A DNA stretch of 64,000 nucleotides from SLJN01 sp964505385 (GCA_964505385.1 CAZDIA010000013.1:1-64000); one strand, 5' to 3'. Shown: positions 17,275 through 25,540, counted from the first letter of the stretch. Program-made: numbers and translations. Notes: generated from the sequence alone by a model not told the origin.

Positions 17275-18567
17275 TTATTTTGCACTACCGTGAACCGGCA
17301 ATGGCTCTACCGAAGCCTTGGATTCTCGCTCACCAACTACTGCATTATACCGGTGATAACGTCGCTCACCTACAGCAATAGTCATCTGCCAAATAACGCC
17401 GGTTACTGCCAGCCCGGCTGCAAAAAGCATCGTGGTTTGATTCAACGTAAGTAATCCGGTCTCCAGCAATATAGATGCCAGAAAAATAGACAGCGAGTTT
17501 AACAAGGTGAGCAGCTGAAACTCCGCGCTAAATACCCTGCCGCGATATTTATCATCGGAACGCCGCTGAATAAGTACCGTGCTAAACACCCAGTTTGCTC
17601 CCGACCAGCAATGGGCAAGAAATACGGTAATCAACAATAGTGGCAGCAATTGTATCCAGGAGCTTAAAAAGTAAAATCCTCCTGTTGCTATCATCAGCAG
17701 GCCTGTAAGGGTCATCCATTTGCGTTCATCAGGAATCAAATGGCGCCCCAAAATGGGTCCTACGGCAGTTCCAAGGCCGCGCGAAGCATACAGCAATCCC
17801 AAACCGATGCTTCCCAAAAGCAATACCTCTTCGGCCACAATGATCAGCATATACACCAATCCACCTAAAAATAAATTGTAACTTCCCTTTGCAAGCGCGG
17901 GCCGCATAACCTCTTTATTGGATTTCAGATATTGGAAACCCAATTTCACCCCTTCCCACGGGCCGGGTTTATACTCATCCGTGCTTTTAGCTGGTACCAC
18001 AATGCGTTTCATGAAATAAGTAGCCACGGCATAGCCCAAAGCGTTAATAATAAATACCGCATCAGTTCCGAGCCATTCTGTAGCGAAGCCACCAATAGCC
18101 ATCCCGGTTGTAAAAATGATGCTCCATGAAATATTGGACAGCACATTTGCCTGCACCAGCTCTTCTTTACTGGTTATATTCGGAATAGTTGCCTGGCGTG
18201 CCGGCTCAAAAATGGAAGCAAGCATCATTTGAAGAGCGAGAATTACATATATGAGCCAGATCATCTCTGCGGATTGCACCAGTAAAAAGCAACTTACCAC
18301 TATTCCCCTGCCTACGTGCGCTACGATCATCATGTGACGACGGCTGAATCGGTCAACTAAATATCCGCCAATAGGTGCAAAGAGAGCAAAAGAAAGCATC
18401 TTAATGATCATCACCAAACCAAGCAGCAACTCCGAATCAGAGTATTTCATTAAAACTGCAAAAACGGCGAGCACACCAAACCAATCACCAAAATTGGCGG
18501 ATATCTGACTAAGCCATAAATGTCTGAAGTTCCGGTTTTTCCGGACGAGGTTGAGATAAATGTTCAT
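17275..18567 (-). CDS. MFS transporter (MFS_3 / EntS-like exporter)
   Basis: Twelve-helix major facilitator in the inner membrane, probably an exporter. It starts with a short cytoplasmic segment (NIYLNLVRKNRNFRHLWLSQ) that is common in the MFS_3 group. Helices run from about residue 20 to 400. The conserved loop between TM2 and TM3 is GGYLVDRFSRRHMMIV (about 66-81), matching the GxxxDrxGrr signature. A second loop (YRGRVFSAEFQ, about 343) mirrors it in the second half. Length (430 aa) is normal. It is convergent with sps and stands alone. EntS-like proteins export siderophores, macrolides or other small molecules, and there is no context to decide the substrate here. Confidence 0.85.
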   Translation of the reverse strand: MNIYLNLVRKNRNFRHLWLSQISANFGDWFGVLAVFAVLMKYSDSELLLGLVMIIKMLSFALFAPIGGYLVDRFSRRHMMIVAHVGRGIVVSCFLLVQSAEMIWLIYVILALQMMLASIFEPARQATIPNITSKEELVQANVLSNISWSIIFTTGMAIGGFATEWLGTDAVFIINALGYAVATYFMKRIVVPAKSTDEYKPGPWEGVKLGFQYLKSNKEVMRPALAKGSYNLFLGGLVYMLIIVAEEVLLLGSIGLGLLYASRGLGTAVGPILGRHLIPDERKWMTLTGLLMIATGGFYFLSSWIQLLPLLLITVFLAHCWSGANWVFSTVLIQRRSDDKYRGRVFSAEFQLLTLLNSLSIFLASILLETGLLTLNQTTMLFAAGLAVTGVIWQMTIAVGERRYHRYNAVVGERESKASVEPLPVHGSAK

Positions 18568-18686
18568 TAAAATTGTAATACCGAGATGAGCAGGAACCGA
18601 TTTTAAAACGGGCCCGCACGAGGCTGAGTCTGTTTTTTCTCATGATTCTTAATAGCCTGCTTTCTGAGGCGCCGGACAAAGAATCA

Positions 18687-19032
18687 ATCGATATCCATAT
18701 CGGTATCGCTATCGGGATCGGGATCGATATCGAAACCATTACTCTAAAAACTAAAACCACTTCCTCAAGTAAAAGCATCTCCTCTTCACCAATCAGCCTT
18801 TGTCCTCTTACTCTCTTCGTATACACCGCTTTCTTTAATTTTAAGAACCAACTAATGTTTGGTTTTTTAATGTCTCCAGGTGATAATTTTTTTCGATCCC
18901 GATCCCGATAGCGATACCGATACCGATTGTTCTTGATTGACAACTGATATTCTTTGGTATGATAGCTATTCCTTCTCCATATATTTACAGATCGTTGATG
19001 TAGTTTTGAATGCTATGATCTGTGAACGCACG
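18687..19032. repeat. Hairpin-flanked module, tandem copy 1, with remnant of a lipase 3' end
   Basis: The left arm (18687-18733) consists of ATCGATATC/GGGATC units including ATCGGGATCGGGATCG. The right arm (18894-18928) is the complement, CGATCCCGATCCCGATAGCG. The roughly 160 bases between them are repeated with changes at 19104-19269. After the right arm, 18987-19032 is almost identical (one change in 46) to the last codons of the lipase gene at 19351-19396. On the minus strand the loop can be read as LSPGDIKKPNISWFLKLKK..., a string partly conserved in copy 2. The rest of 18568-18686 shows nothing. Confidence 0.75.
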
Positions 19033-19073
19033 AGATATTACTATCCCGTTATTCCCTTAAAAAAATTAATCCC

Positions 19074-19348
19074 TATCGATATCGGGATCGGGATCGCTAT
19101 CGAAATCCAAAACCGTTACTCCAAAAACCGAAAATCTCCCTCAAGCAAAAGCATCTCCTCTTCAAAAACCAGCTTCTACCGTCTTATCCTCTTCGTAAAC
19201 ACCTCTTTCATTAATTTTACGAACCAATTTATATTTGGTTTTTTAATGTCTCCAGCTGATAATTTTTTTCGATCCCGATCCCGATACCGATTGTTCTTGA
19301 TTGATAACTGATAGCGCTTGGTTTGATAATTATTTCTACCCCTAAATA
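19074..19348. repeat. Hairpin-flanked module, tandem copy 2
   Basis: The left arm (19074-19103) contains ATCGATATCGGGATCGGGAT and the right arm (19270-19291) CGATCCCGATCCCGATACCG. The interior is about four-fifths identical to copy 1 (for example GGTTTTTTAATGTCTCCAG in both). It ends at the stop codon of the broken lipase gene. The minus-strand reading LSAGDIKKPNINWFVKLMKE is similar to copy 1 but meets stops, so if it was ever coding it no longer is here. Confidence 0.75.
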
Positions 19349-20362
19349 TTACAGGTCGTTGATGTAGTTTTGAATGCTATGATCTGTGAACGCACGAAAT
19401 TTAACCCCACGAAGAAATGAAAACGGCATCAGCTCAAACAAGTAAGGTAGCATAATCAGGCTGACCCCTCCGGCAGCGGCGGCAATTATTGAATTCAACC
19501 AAAAATTATCAAATGAGCCTGTCAGTCCGAATACTGCATAAACAATCAAAAATACGAACAGGAACAGCAAAGCTTTGCGATATCCGATATCTCTGAATTT
19601 TACAGCTGCACCGGGTTTGGGTACCTGTTTGCCTTTAGTGGTAATATAAATTTCTTCACCGGCATGCCTGAACCCGAATATAGCGGGAGGAACCCTCGGT
19701 ACGATATCGGCTGCCTTAACATACCGGTAAACATGGAATGGTTTAAGTGAATTCAGGTTCCCCGCGATGCCGGAATCTAATAGCCTTGGGGCACCAAAAG
19801 TGTATAACCCACTAACAGAGACGGGTAAATCTCTCTGAATAAAATATGCTGCCAGGTACCCGAGGGCACCACCGAGACTGTGACCGGTGACGTACAGCTT
19901 GTCATTTTCCCGGACGTGTTCACTTATAACTTCGGTAATCCCTTCCGGTCCAATCCTTTCATAGATATCATCCGGATCATTAAGACAGGGTTGCCCCCAT
20001 GAGCCCCAGATATATTGCAAAGCCGTTAAAAAACCACCGTGTACGCGATACCCGTGGCGATAATCCGCCGTTCGTTAAAAAATCGTTATATCATGCAGGA
20101 TGTCGTTATAATCATTTTCTGTGCCACGGAAAGTCAGTATCCAAATGCTGTTTCCATCATCAGCCGGATATTCTGACAGAAAAGCATTGTTACCTCGTGC
20201 TGCAAAAGCAAAAAGCCGCGTAAATCCTGCCTCTTTCAGGGTACCTGAAATTTTGCGGTGTCCTTCATACGCAAGTTGAGAATGAAGCGCCAGGCAGCGG
20301 GCTAATTCAGAAGGATCAGAAGGGCTATATTCAGCGGGAGATGTATTCAGATTTTTCGTCAT
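19349..20362 (-). pseudogene. Class 3 lipase gene interrupted by an in-frame TAA
   Basis: Alpha/beta hydrolase of the Lipase_3 family, which hydrolyses acylglycerol esters. The first part (from ATG 20362, preceded by AAAGGAG; an upstream ATG at 20389 is also possible) reads to WILTFRGTENDYNDILHDIT and stops at TAA 20075-20077. The same frame then continues without a shift as RTADYRHGYRVHGGFLTAL and carries the nucleophile elbow TGHSLGGALG, the acid in KAADIVPRVP and the catalytic His in FTDHSIQNYI. Two hydrophobic segments lie between Asp and His, which suggests membrane attachment. The frame is intact except for that one codon, so this is a recent nonsense change, a sequencing error, or restart at TTG 20020. 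A restarted product would lack the N-terminal strand region. Confidence 0.82.
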
Positions 20363-20477
20363 CCGGTCTCCTTTCGATTTTAACATCACAAATCATGCGC
20401 TCACAACACTTGATACTTGATTCCACAATGATTAGTTAATATGAATAGAATTATCTTTGAATCCTAAAAAAAGAATT

Positions 20478-21029
20478 ATGATGTGTTATCGGCAAAAATT
20501 TTCCGCTATTCTATTGGTGTTTCTCCTCTCACTCAGTTTGGGCGCTGTGGCATACGCTGATGATAATGAGTTCACCGAAGCTGAGATCCTCCACATTGCC
20601 AAGATCACCAATCAATTTGAAGTGGAATTTGCTGAACTTGCACTCCAGCGAACCGATAATGACGAGGTTCATCAAGTTGCCAATATGATGATTCGGGATC
20701 ACAACGAAATTATTGAGGAACTCGAAGAACTTATCGGGGATATGGAGGAAACTCCCCGGGAAAGCGAATTTAGTGAAGAGCTTGAGAACCAGGCGAGGGA
20801 AGTAATATCAGAATTAGGGAATGCGGTTGGGCCACAGTTCGACGAAATCTACATTACCAATGAAGTGGAATATCATCAACAGCTGCTCGATCTCATCAAC
20901 GAAGAGTTGCTGGCTGAAACCGATGATCGTGAACTGAGCGCCTTCCTTACAAATATGACTTCAGAGCTTAATGCTCATCTTACTTTTATCCAAAGGATGA
21001 AACCACAGATTCTCGACGACGAGGATTAG
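20478..21029 (+). CDS. DUF4142 domain protein, secreted
   Basis: Small exported helical protein. The signal peptide (KFSAILLVFLLSLSLGAVAYA) ends near residue 26. The remainder is the DUF4142 four-helix, ferritin-like fold: EAEILHIAKITNQFEVEFAE, then VHQVANMMIRDHNEIIEELE, and a C-terminal pair with HQQLLDLI and LNAHLTFIQRMKPQ. Family members often occur in periplasmic stress contexts, but the biochemical role is not established. The frame extends upstream to a TTG at 20457; ATG 20478 (or 20481) places the signal peptide properly. It converges with dut, with a single base between the stop codons. Many acidic residues, as in other exported proteins here. Confidence 0.82.
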   Translation: MMCYRQKFSAILLVFLLSLSLGAVAYADDNEFTEAEILHIAKITNQFEVEFAELALQRTDNDEVHQVANMMIRDHNEIIEELEELIGDMEETPRESEFSEELENQAREVISELGNAVGPQFDEIYITNEVEYHQQLLDLINEELLAETDDRELSAFLTNMTSELNAHLTFIQRMKPQILDDED

Positions 21030-21030
21030 T

Positions 21031-21480
21031 TCATTTACCGGTACTTCCGAAACCTCCGCTTCCCCGCTCAGTTTCCTCTAAGCTTTCAACTTCCACCGTA
21101 TCCATTTGCTCAATCCTGCTGATTACAAGCTGGGCTATGCGGTCGCCGTGTTCAATGGTGAAAGACTCCTCGCCGTGGTTGATCACTATGATTTTCACTT
21201 CTCCCCTATAATCAGCATCAATGGTTCCGGGTGAATTAAGCAGCCCGATTCCGTGCTTGATTGCCAGGCCGCTTCGCGGCCGGACCTGAGCCTCGCACCC
21301 TTTGGGAAGCGCCATACTGAATCCGGTCGGGATCAAACTTCGCTTGCCCGGTTCCAATCGCACAGGTTCTTCCAGTGCAGCCCGAACATCCATTCCCGAC
21401 GCCCATTCACTTTCGTAAGAAGGCAATGAAATATCACCTGCATGAGCCAATCTGGTGAACAATACTTTTTTCGATTCCAT
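21031..21480 (-). CDS. dut: dUTP diphosphatase
   Basis: Hydrolyses dUTP to dUMP and pyrophosphate, keeping uracil out of DNA and supplying thymidylate synthesis. All five trimeric dUTPase motifs are visible: ASGMDVRA (about 27-34), RSGLAIKHG (about 69-77), GTIDADYRGEV (about 83-93), GDRIAQLVI (about 110-118) and the C-terminal arm RGSGGFGSTGK (about 139-149). Length (149 aa) is typical. It lies 33 bases downstream of the DUF3108 gene on the same strand and probably shares its transcript. A two-domain dCTP deaminase is encoded at 33481-34707, so both common routes to dUMP are in this window. Confidence 0.97.
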   Translation of the reverse strand: MESKKVLFTRLAHAGDISLPSYESEWASGMDVRAALEEPVRLEPGKRSLIPTGFSMALPKGCEAQVRPRSGLAIKHGIGLLNSPGTIDADYRGEVKIIVINHGEESFTIEHGDRIAQLVISRIEQMDTVEVESLEETERGSGGFGSTGK

Positions 21481-21513
21481 CCATTACTACTTTTTGATTT
21501 TTGATTAACCGAG

Positions 21514-22302
21514 TTAATTATGCCGCTCATATTCTACAAGCCGCACCGTCACATTACCGATCCACACACTGACTTTGGCTTCCAGCGGCACCCGCAATTC
21601 ATTCGCTTTAAATACGGCTTCAAAATCACCACTAAAGCCAAACGGCCCTTCAAAGTCTGCTTTTCCTTCTGCTCCATAGGAATCTACCTCCCCGCCAAAA
21701 GCTTCTGAATCATACTCACTGATTTCGCTCCGATTGTTGATCTTAACCTGTCCGGCGTCCTCGTCAACGTAAATCGGATACTCAACGGTGCGGTCAGTTC
21801 CGGCATGCATCCGGGAATAATAGAAAATGGCGGGCCCTCCGTCAGCGGGAGCTTTCAGCTCATTAACCGCCTTTTTCTCACCCTCATTAAAAAACCGGGC
21901 TTCCTCATTTTCATAATCAAATTCATAAACATACTCTTCCATGATGTCATCATGATGATTATCCGACCAGAATTTCAGCCCATATGGGATAGTATCATTT
22001 CGGGTAAGCATGGTATGATAATGTACTTCGCGCCGGCCAATTACCGGAACCCGGGGGTTGGATTTAATGATATTGGTAAACTGGCGTGCTGTTTTATCAT
22101 TGTAAACGGTATCCCTGGTGTGCACCTCAACTTCAATGTTGCCCAATCTCATAAATCCGTAGCGCACCTCATAAAGGTAGCTTTCTTCGAGTTCCCAAAG
22201 CTGATCGAGATCGGGCGGAGAGGTTGAACTTTGCGTTAACCCTGCTTCATCAGAAGCACTCACCAGCAGAAGCAACGGTATTAGAAATGAGACAGGTATC
22301 AT
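21514..22302 (-). CDS. DUF3108 domain protein, exported
   Basis: Exported protein of the DUF3108 family, function not established. A hydrophobic leader (residues 4-15, IPVSFLIPLLLLVSA) is followed by the family body: ESYLYEVRYGFMRLGNIEVE (about 38), DTIPYGLKFWSDNHHDDIME (about 103) and a region rich in beta strands. DUF3108 members are periplasmic or outer-membrane associated and show a lipid-cradle-like beta fold in related families (general knowledge, not tested). The start ATG overlaps the stop of the ArsC-like gene by 4 bases (ATGA), so translation is coupled. dut follows downstream. Confidence 0.8.
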   Translation of the reverse strand: MIPVSFLIPLLLLVSASDEAGLTQSSTSPPDLDQLWELEESYLYEVRYGFMRLGNIEVEVHTRDTVYNDKTARQFTNIIKSNPRVPVIGRREVHYHTMLTRNDTIPYGLKFWSDNHHDDIMEEYVYEFDYENEEARFFNEGEKKAVNELKAPADGGPAIFYYSRMHAGTDRTVEYPIYVDEDAGQVKINNRSEISEYDSEAFGGEVDSYGAEGKADFEGPFGFSGDFEAVFKANELRVPLEAKVSVWIGNVTVRLVEYERHN

Positions 22303-22652
22303 TGCTGATCGGTTTGCAAAAATTCCGAAAGCGAGGACTCATCAAAACCAACCATTACGGATTCCCCTAAAACTAAAACGGGACGTTTTATAACAGTTTG
22401 ATTTTCAAGTAAAACATCGAACAAATCATTATCGCTAAGCTCTTTATCTGCCAGGCCGAGCATCTTCCATTTACGTCCTTTGCGGTTTACAATGGTTTCA
22501 AGGCCCACTTTACCGACTAGTCTGGCAAGTTCGTTTGGAGTAAGCGGATCATTTTTCACATCACGAAGCTGCCACTCAATCTCGTTTTCATCAAGCCAGT
22601 TCAAAGTTTTTTTGACAGTATTGCAGTTTTTTATTCCGATTACTTCGAGCAT
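22299..22652 (-). CDS. ArsC/Spx-family reductase-like protein
   Basis: Small thioredoxin-fold protein of the ArsC family, YffB/Spx-like branch. The N-terminal motif GIKNCNTVKKTLNWLDENEI keeps the family Cys at residue 9, followed by Asn-Thr-Val. The family features RDVKNDPLT (about 35) and VIKRPVLV (about 88) are present. At 117 residues it is complete. YffB-type proteins are thiol-linked reductases of uncertain substrate, and genuine arsenate reductases need additional Arg residues that I cannot confirm. The gene overlaps the downstream DUF3108 gene by 4 bases. A divergent lipoprotein gene begins about 106 bases away. Confidence 0.85.
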   Translation of the reverse strand: MLEVIGIKNCNTVKKTLNWLDENEIEWQLRDVKNDPLTPNELARLVGKVGLETIVNRKGRKWKMLGLADKELSDNDLFDVLLENQTVIKRPVLVLGESVMVGFDESSLSEFLQTDQQ

Positions 22653-22758
22653 ATTAATGATAAATACTTATGTGATTCTATAATTTAATTCGTTAAATGA
22701 ACCCGATAGAATTAACTTAGACGTGCATACATTATTTTCAATCCTGTTTCAAATAATC

Positions 22759-23262
22759 ATGATCAAAACTTCATTTAACCGGGTATCTGTGCTACTGGCC
22801 TGTAGTATTCTGCTCACCAGCTGTGATGATATGGATGATCAACGTGAGTTTGAACAGGAAGCTATGGCCGAACCATCCGGAATTACTCAAACTGACAATC
22901 AGGGGGAAGTGCTGGAAGAGGATCCTGATGACTGGCGAATCTCACCAATGTTCGGTGCCAGTATAGATGTTGAATACCCGGCATATCCAAATCCAACAGA
23001 TGGCGAAAATGTAACCATAGCCCTGAGATTCAGCGGAACGGATGTCGTATCGGGCCTGCAGGTGTTTTCTTACTATCAGGAGAGGGAGTTCAGGGAAATT
23101 TATTATTATGACAGCGACATCCATTTGTTTAAAGATATCGTGTTTGACCCCCGGAGGCTTGATCCTTCAGGTGTACTTGATGAAGCACGCGGTTTGCACC
23201 GTGTTTTTATTTATGATCTCAACGAAAACCTCATTACCTATGGGGATATAAAAGTTGAATAA
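22759..23262 (+). CDS. Lipoprotein, unknown function
   Basis: Exported lipoprotein that I do not recognise. From ATG 22759 there is a signal peptide followed by the lipobox LLTSC, with Cys at about residue 22. The frame is open to a GTG at 22723, but that start would place a long unneeded extension before the signal. The mature part is acidic at first (DDMDDQREFEQE) and then contains YPAYPNPTDGENVTI (about 76-90), which recalls the start of type IX secretion C-terminal domains, although here it lies mid-protein. The C-terminal half is probably beta-rich (LQVFSYYQEREFREIYYYD). It stands upstream of the small gene at 23356, 93 bases away. Confidence 0.75.
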   Translation: MIKTSFNRVSVLLACSILLTSCDDMDDQREFEQEAMAEPSGITQTDNQGEVLEEDPDDWRISPMFGASIDVEYPAYPNPTDGENVTIALRFSGTDVVSGLQVFSYYQEREFREIYYYDSDIHLFKDIVFDPRRLDPSGVLDEARGLHRVFIYDLNENLITYGDIKVE

Positions 23263-23307
23263 ACACCAAAACTTCAACTTATCTACATTAGTTGTGATGG
23301 CAATCTA

Positions 23308-23338
23308 TTGGCAATAAGGTTTGCCAGTGTTATCTTTA
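23308..23338 (+). promoter_or_regulatory. Probable Bacteroidota-type promoter
   Basis: TTGG at 23308-23311 and TATCTTTA at 23331-23338 are 19 bases apart, close to the Bacteroidota -33 (TTG) and -7 (TAnnTTTG) boxes. It lies 18 bases before the ATG at 23356 and would drive the small protein gene, the BCCP-like gene and perhaps murA. Confidence 0.45.
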
Positions 23339-23355
23339 ACATAAATTTTATTGAC

Positions 23356-23628
23356 ATGCGCGCAATAACTCCCTCAGAATATCAGGTTCTTCAGCAGCTC
23401 GTTTTTATCGAGTCTTTCAACAGTGTGCAGTCCGAAACCGGATTGAGTTTCGGTGAATTGCGGGATGACCTGACGAATCTACTCAGCCACGGCATGATCG
23501 AGGTGTATGTTGATCGTGATGAACACTCTAAAGTCAAACGCGTACATTTTGATTCCGATCATCCAAACCACTACTTTTACCGGGCAACCAAATCCGGATT
23601 AAACGCTATGAAAACCTACCGCCCATGA
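23356..23628 (+). CDS. Small hypothetical protein, winged-helix-like, 90 aa
   Basis: ATG 23356 is the first ATG and follows the probable promoter; an upstream TTG at 23308 would overlap that promoter. The sequence MRAITPSEYQVLQQLVFIES, then VQSETGLSFGELRDDLTNLL (about 28) and GMIEVYVDRDE (about 49), followed by a short C-terminal stretch, looks like a winged helix-turn-helix: helix, helix-turn-helix, beta wing. It may be a small DNA-binding or protein-binding module. Its end overlaps the BCCP-like start by 4 bases (ATGA), so the two are translationally coupled. Why such a protein is tied to a biotinyl carrier is unknown. Confidence 0.65.
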   Translation: MRAITPSEYQVLQQLVFIESFNSVQSETGLSFGELRDDLTNLLSHGMIEVYVDRDEHSKVKRVHFDSDHPNHYFYRATKSGLNAMKTYRP

Positions 23629-24128
23629 AGTTTGAAGTTGATCTAAACGACCATACCAGGGAAATTCATCTTGAGCCTGAGTCAAATAAGTTTGCTGTCG
23701 ACGGAAATAATTTTACTGAATACGAACTATACGATCTGGGTGCGGGAACGTTCTTACTGCGTTTCGGCAACAAAGCCTATCGACTCGATAATGTGAATGT
23801 AGATGAACAAAGTATTAGCTTCTACCTTGACGGGATGCCGGTACACGTGCCGGTAAGAGATGAACAGCATGTACTTCTCAAAGAAATGGGATTTAAATCC
23901 CTCGGTGGCGCTTCTGAAGGCAACGTAATCGCTCCGATGCCGGGTAAAATTCTGGAAGTAAAAGTAAGCGAAGGTGATGAGGTTCGCCAGGGTACTCCAT
24001 TGATTATCCTGGAAGCCATGAAAATGGAAAACGAGTTAAAATCTCCCGTTGATGGCTCGGTGGCAGCCGTTCACGTTAAACCAAGTAACTCGGTGGATAA
24101 AAACGCCGTACTAATTGAAATTAAATAA
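23625..24128 (+). CDS. Biotin/lipoyl carrier protein (BCCP-like)
   Basis: Carrier subunit of a biotin-dependent carboxylase, or a biotinyl domain of an acyl-CoA carboxylase. The C-terminal domain (about residues 97-167) is a biotinyl barrel with the modification site EAMKMENELKSPVDG, where Lys at about 133 is biotinylated. Before it are GNVIAPMPGKILEVKVSEGD (about 99) and QGTPLIILEAMK. The first 95 residues are not typical of AccB but resemble the barrel-mediator region found with propionyl-CoA/methylcrotonyl-CoA carboxylases. No carboxylase subunit is adjacent, so the partner must be elsewhere. murA begins 14 bases downstream. Confidence 0.85.
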   Translation: MKFEVDLNDHTREIHLEPESNKFAVDGNNFTEYELYDLGAGTFLLRFGNKAYRLDNVNVDEQSISFYLDGMPVHVPVRDEQHVLLKEMGFKSLGGASEGNVIAPMPGKILEVKVSEGDEVRQGTPLIILEAMKMENELKSPVDGSVAAVHVKPSNSVDKNAVLIEIK

Positions 24129-24142
24129 TATAAAATATTTAA

Positions 24143-25423
24143 GTGGATAAATTTATTATTGAAGGTCCGACGCCTCTCAAAGGCGAAATAGCCATAAGCG
24201 GTTCAAAGAACGCCGCATTACCCATAATGGCCGCCTCACTTCTTGCAGACTCCCCTGCACGTATTTCCAACATCCCGGTGCTTAATGACATTCTGACGTT
24301 TAACAATGTGCTCAGGGTTACCGGTGCCCGTGTCGATTTTGATAAAGCTGAACATCAACTCACCATTCATCCGGAAAATATCACCCACCTTGAGGCCCCG
24401 TATGACCTGGTGCGAAAAATGAGAGCATCATTTTATATGCTGGGTTCGCTGCTGGGTAAATTCGGAAAAGCAAAAGTATCCCTTCCGGGCGGATGTGCCT
24501 GGGGGCCTCGCCCCGTTAATCTGCATCTTGAAGGATTGAAGGCACTCGGAGCAGAAATTGAAATTGAAGGTGGGTATGTTTTTGCGAATGCTCCAGGGGG
24601 AAAACTTGCAGGAGGCACTTACGAATTAAAACCAAGCAGCGTGGGAGCAACGGTGAATCTGTTGCTGGCTGCGGTTTTGGCAAACGGCACATCGGAAATA
24701 AAAAACGCCGCCAAAGAGCCTGATGTCATCACGTTATGTGAATGCCTCAATAAAATGGGGGCACGCATCAGCGGTGTCGGAACCCGAACTCTTACAGTTG
24801 AGGGTGTTGACCGGCTTGAGGGCACAGACCTCAGTAATATCCCCGACAGGATCGAAGCCGGCACGTTCATCGTTGCCGGAATGATGCATCCTGATTCTGA
24901 AATCACTCTTACGGGAGTTGATCCAAATCATTTAGGTGGATTTCTGGAATCCGTGGAATCGCTTGATCCGGCGATCTCAATCGAAAATGACACTATCAAG
25001 CTCAGCGCTCCGGATAAGCTGCAATCCTGCTCTATTGAAACGCAGGTTTATCCCGGCTTCCCTACCGACCTGCAGGCACAATGGGCTACGTTAATGACGC
25101 AGGCTGAAGGCAATAGCAACATTACCGATACGATATATCCCGACCGGTTCAGCTACATACCGGAGTTGAACCGCCTCGGTGCTGATATGGAACTTTCTCA
25201 CAATACAGCCCGTATCAAGGGGCCAACTCCTTTAACCGGAGCCTCTGTAATGAGTACAGACCTCAGAGCAAGCGTAAGCCTTGTAATGGCCGGAATGATC
25301 GCTAGTGGCTCAACCGAAGTACTGCGAGTTTACCACCTCGACCGCGGATATGAAAACCTGGAAGAGAAATTGAATAAACTAGGGGCTAAGATCAGCCGGG
25401 AACCGGCTGAAACAAACTACTGA
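24143..25423 (+). CDS. murA: UDP-N-acetylglucosamine 1-carboxyvinyltransferase
   Basis: First committed step of peptidoglycan synthesis: transfer of enolpyruvyl from PEP to UDP-GlcNAc. The two-domain EPT fold is complete, with ISGSKNAALPIMAASLLAD (about 18-36). The reactive loop PGGCAWGPRPVNLHLEGL contains the PEP-binding Cys at residue 118, so the protein should be fosfomycin-sensitive in principle. The catalytic Asp lies in FPTDLQAQWATLM (about 310), and the C-terminal loop is TDLRASVSLVMAGMIASG. The start is GTG 24143. The gene follows the BCCP-like gene by 14 bases. Its stop TGA shares its last base with the first base of a palindromic repeat (25423), so the repeat abuts the coding sequence exactly. 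Confidence 0.96.
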   Translation: MDKFIIEGPTPLKGEIAISGSKNAALPIMAASLLADSPARISNIPVLNDILTFNNVLRVTGARVDFDKAEHQLTIHPENITHLEAPYDLVRKMRASFYMLGSLLGKFGKAKVSLPGGCAWGPRPVNLHLEGLKALGAEIEIEGGYVFANAPGGKLAGGTYELKPSSVGATVNLLLAAVLANGTSEIKNAAKEPDVITLCECLNKMGARISGVGTRTLTVEGVDRLEGTDLSNIPDRIEAGTFIVAGMMHPDSEITLTGVDPNHLGGFLESVESLDPAISIENDTIKLSAPDKLQSCSIETQVYPGFPTDLQAQWATLMTQAEGNSNITDTIYPDRFSYIPELNRLGADMELSHNTARIKGPTPLTGASVMSTDLRASVSLVMAGMIASGSTEVLRVYHLDRGYENLEEKLNKLGAKISREPAETNY

Positions 25424-25540
25424 GTGCCTCCAAGAAAACGCCAATATCTTCATTTCACTCGTCCCGAACGCTTTCGGTACTTCGCGCGCGCCTTGATCCT
25501 GGCGTTTTCTTAGGGCACTTTGAATTTTCTTACAGACACT
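25423..25540 (-). repeat. Palindromic intergenic element, copy B (short form)
   Basis: Opposite orientation to the other three copies. The arms AGTGCCTCCAAGAAAACGCC (25423) and GGCGTTTTCTTAGGGCACT (ending 25519) are near-perfect complements, with an inner stem CCCGAACG/CTTTCGG at 25463-25478. Beyond the right arm, TTTTCTTACAGACACT (to 25540) is a further degenerate terminal motif, as in copy A. The following 25541-25936 contains only AT-rich sequence before the ribonuclease gene. I see no promoter there with confidence. Confidence 0.8.

Noticed and set aside
18509..18943. 144-codon minus-strand frame over the duplicated module and the start of the MFS gene
   Set aside because: Much of it is Arg/Tyr/Asp and Ile/Pro runs produced by the periodic arms, and it reads into the MFS gene out of frame. 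It is kept only as a possible relic in the findings.
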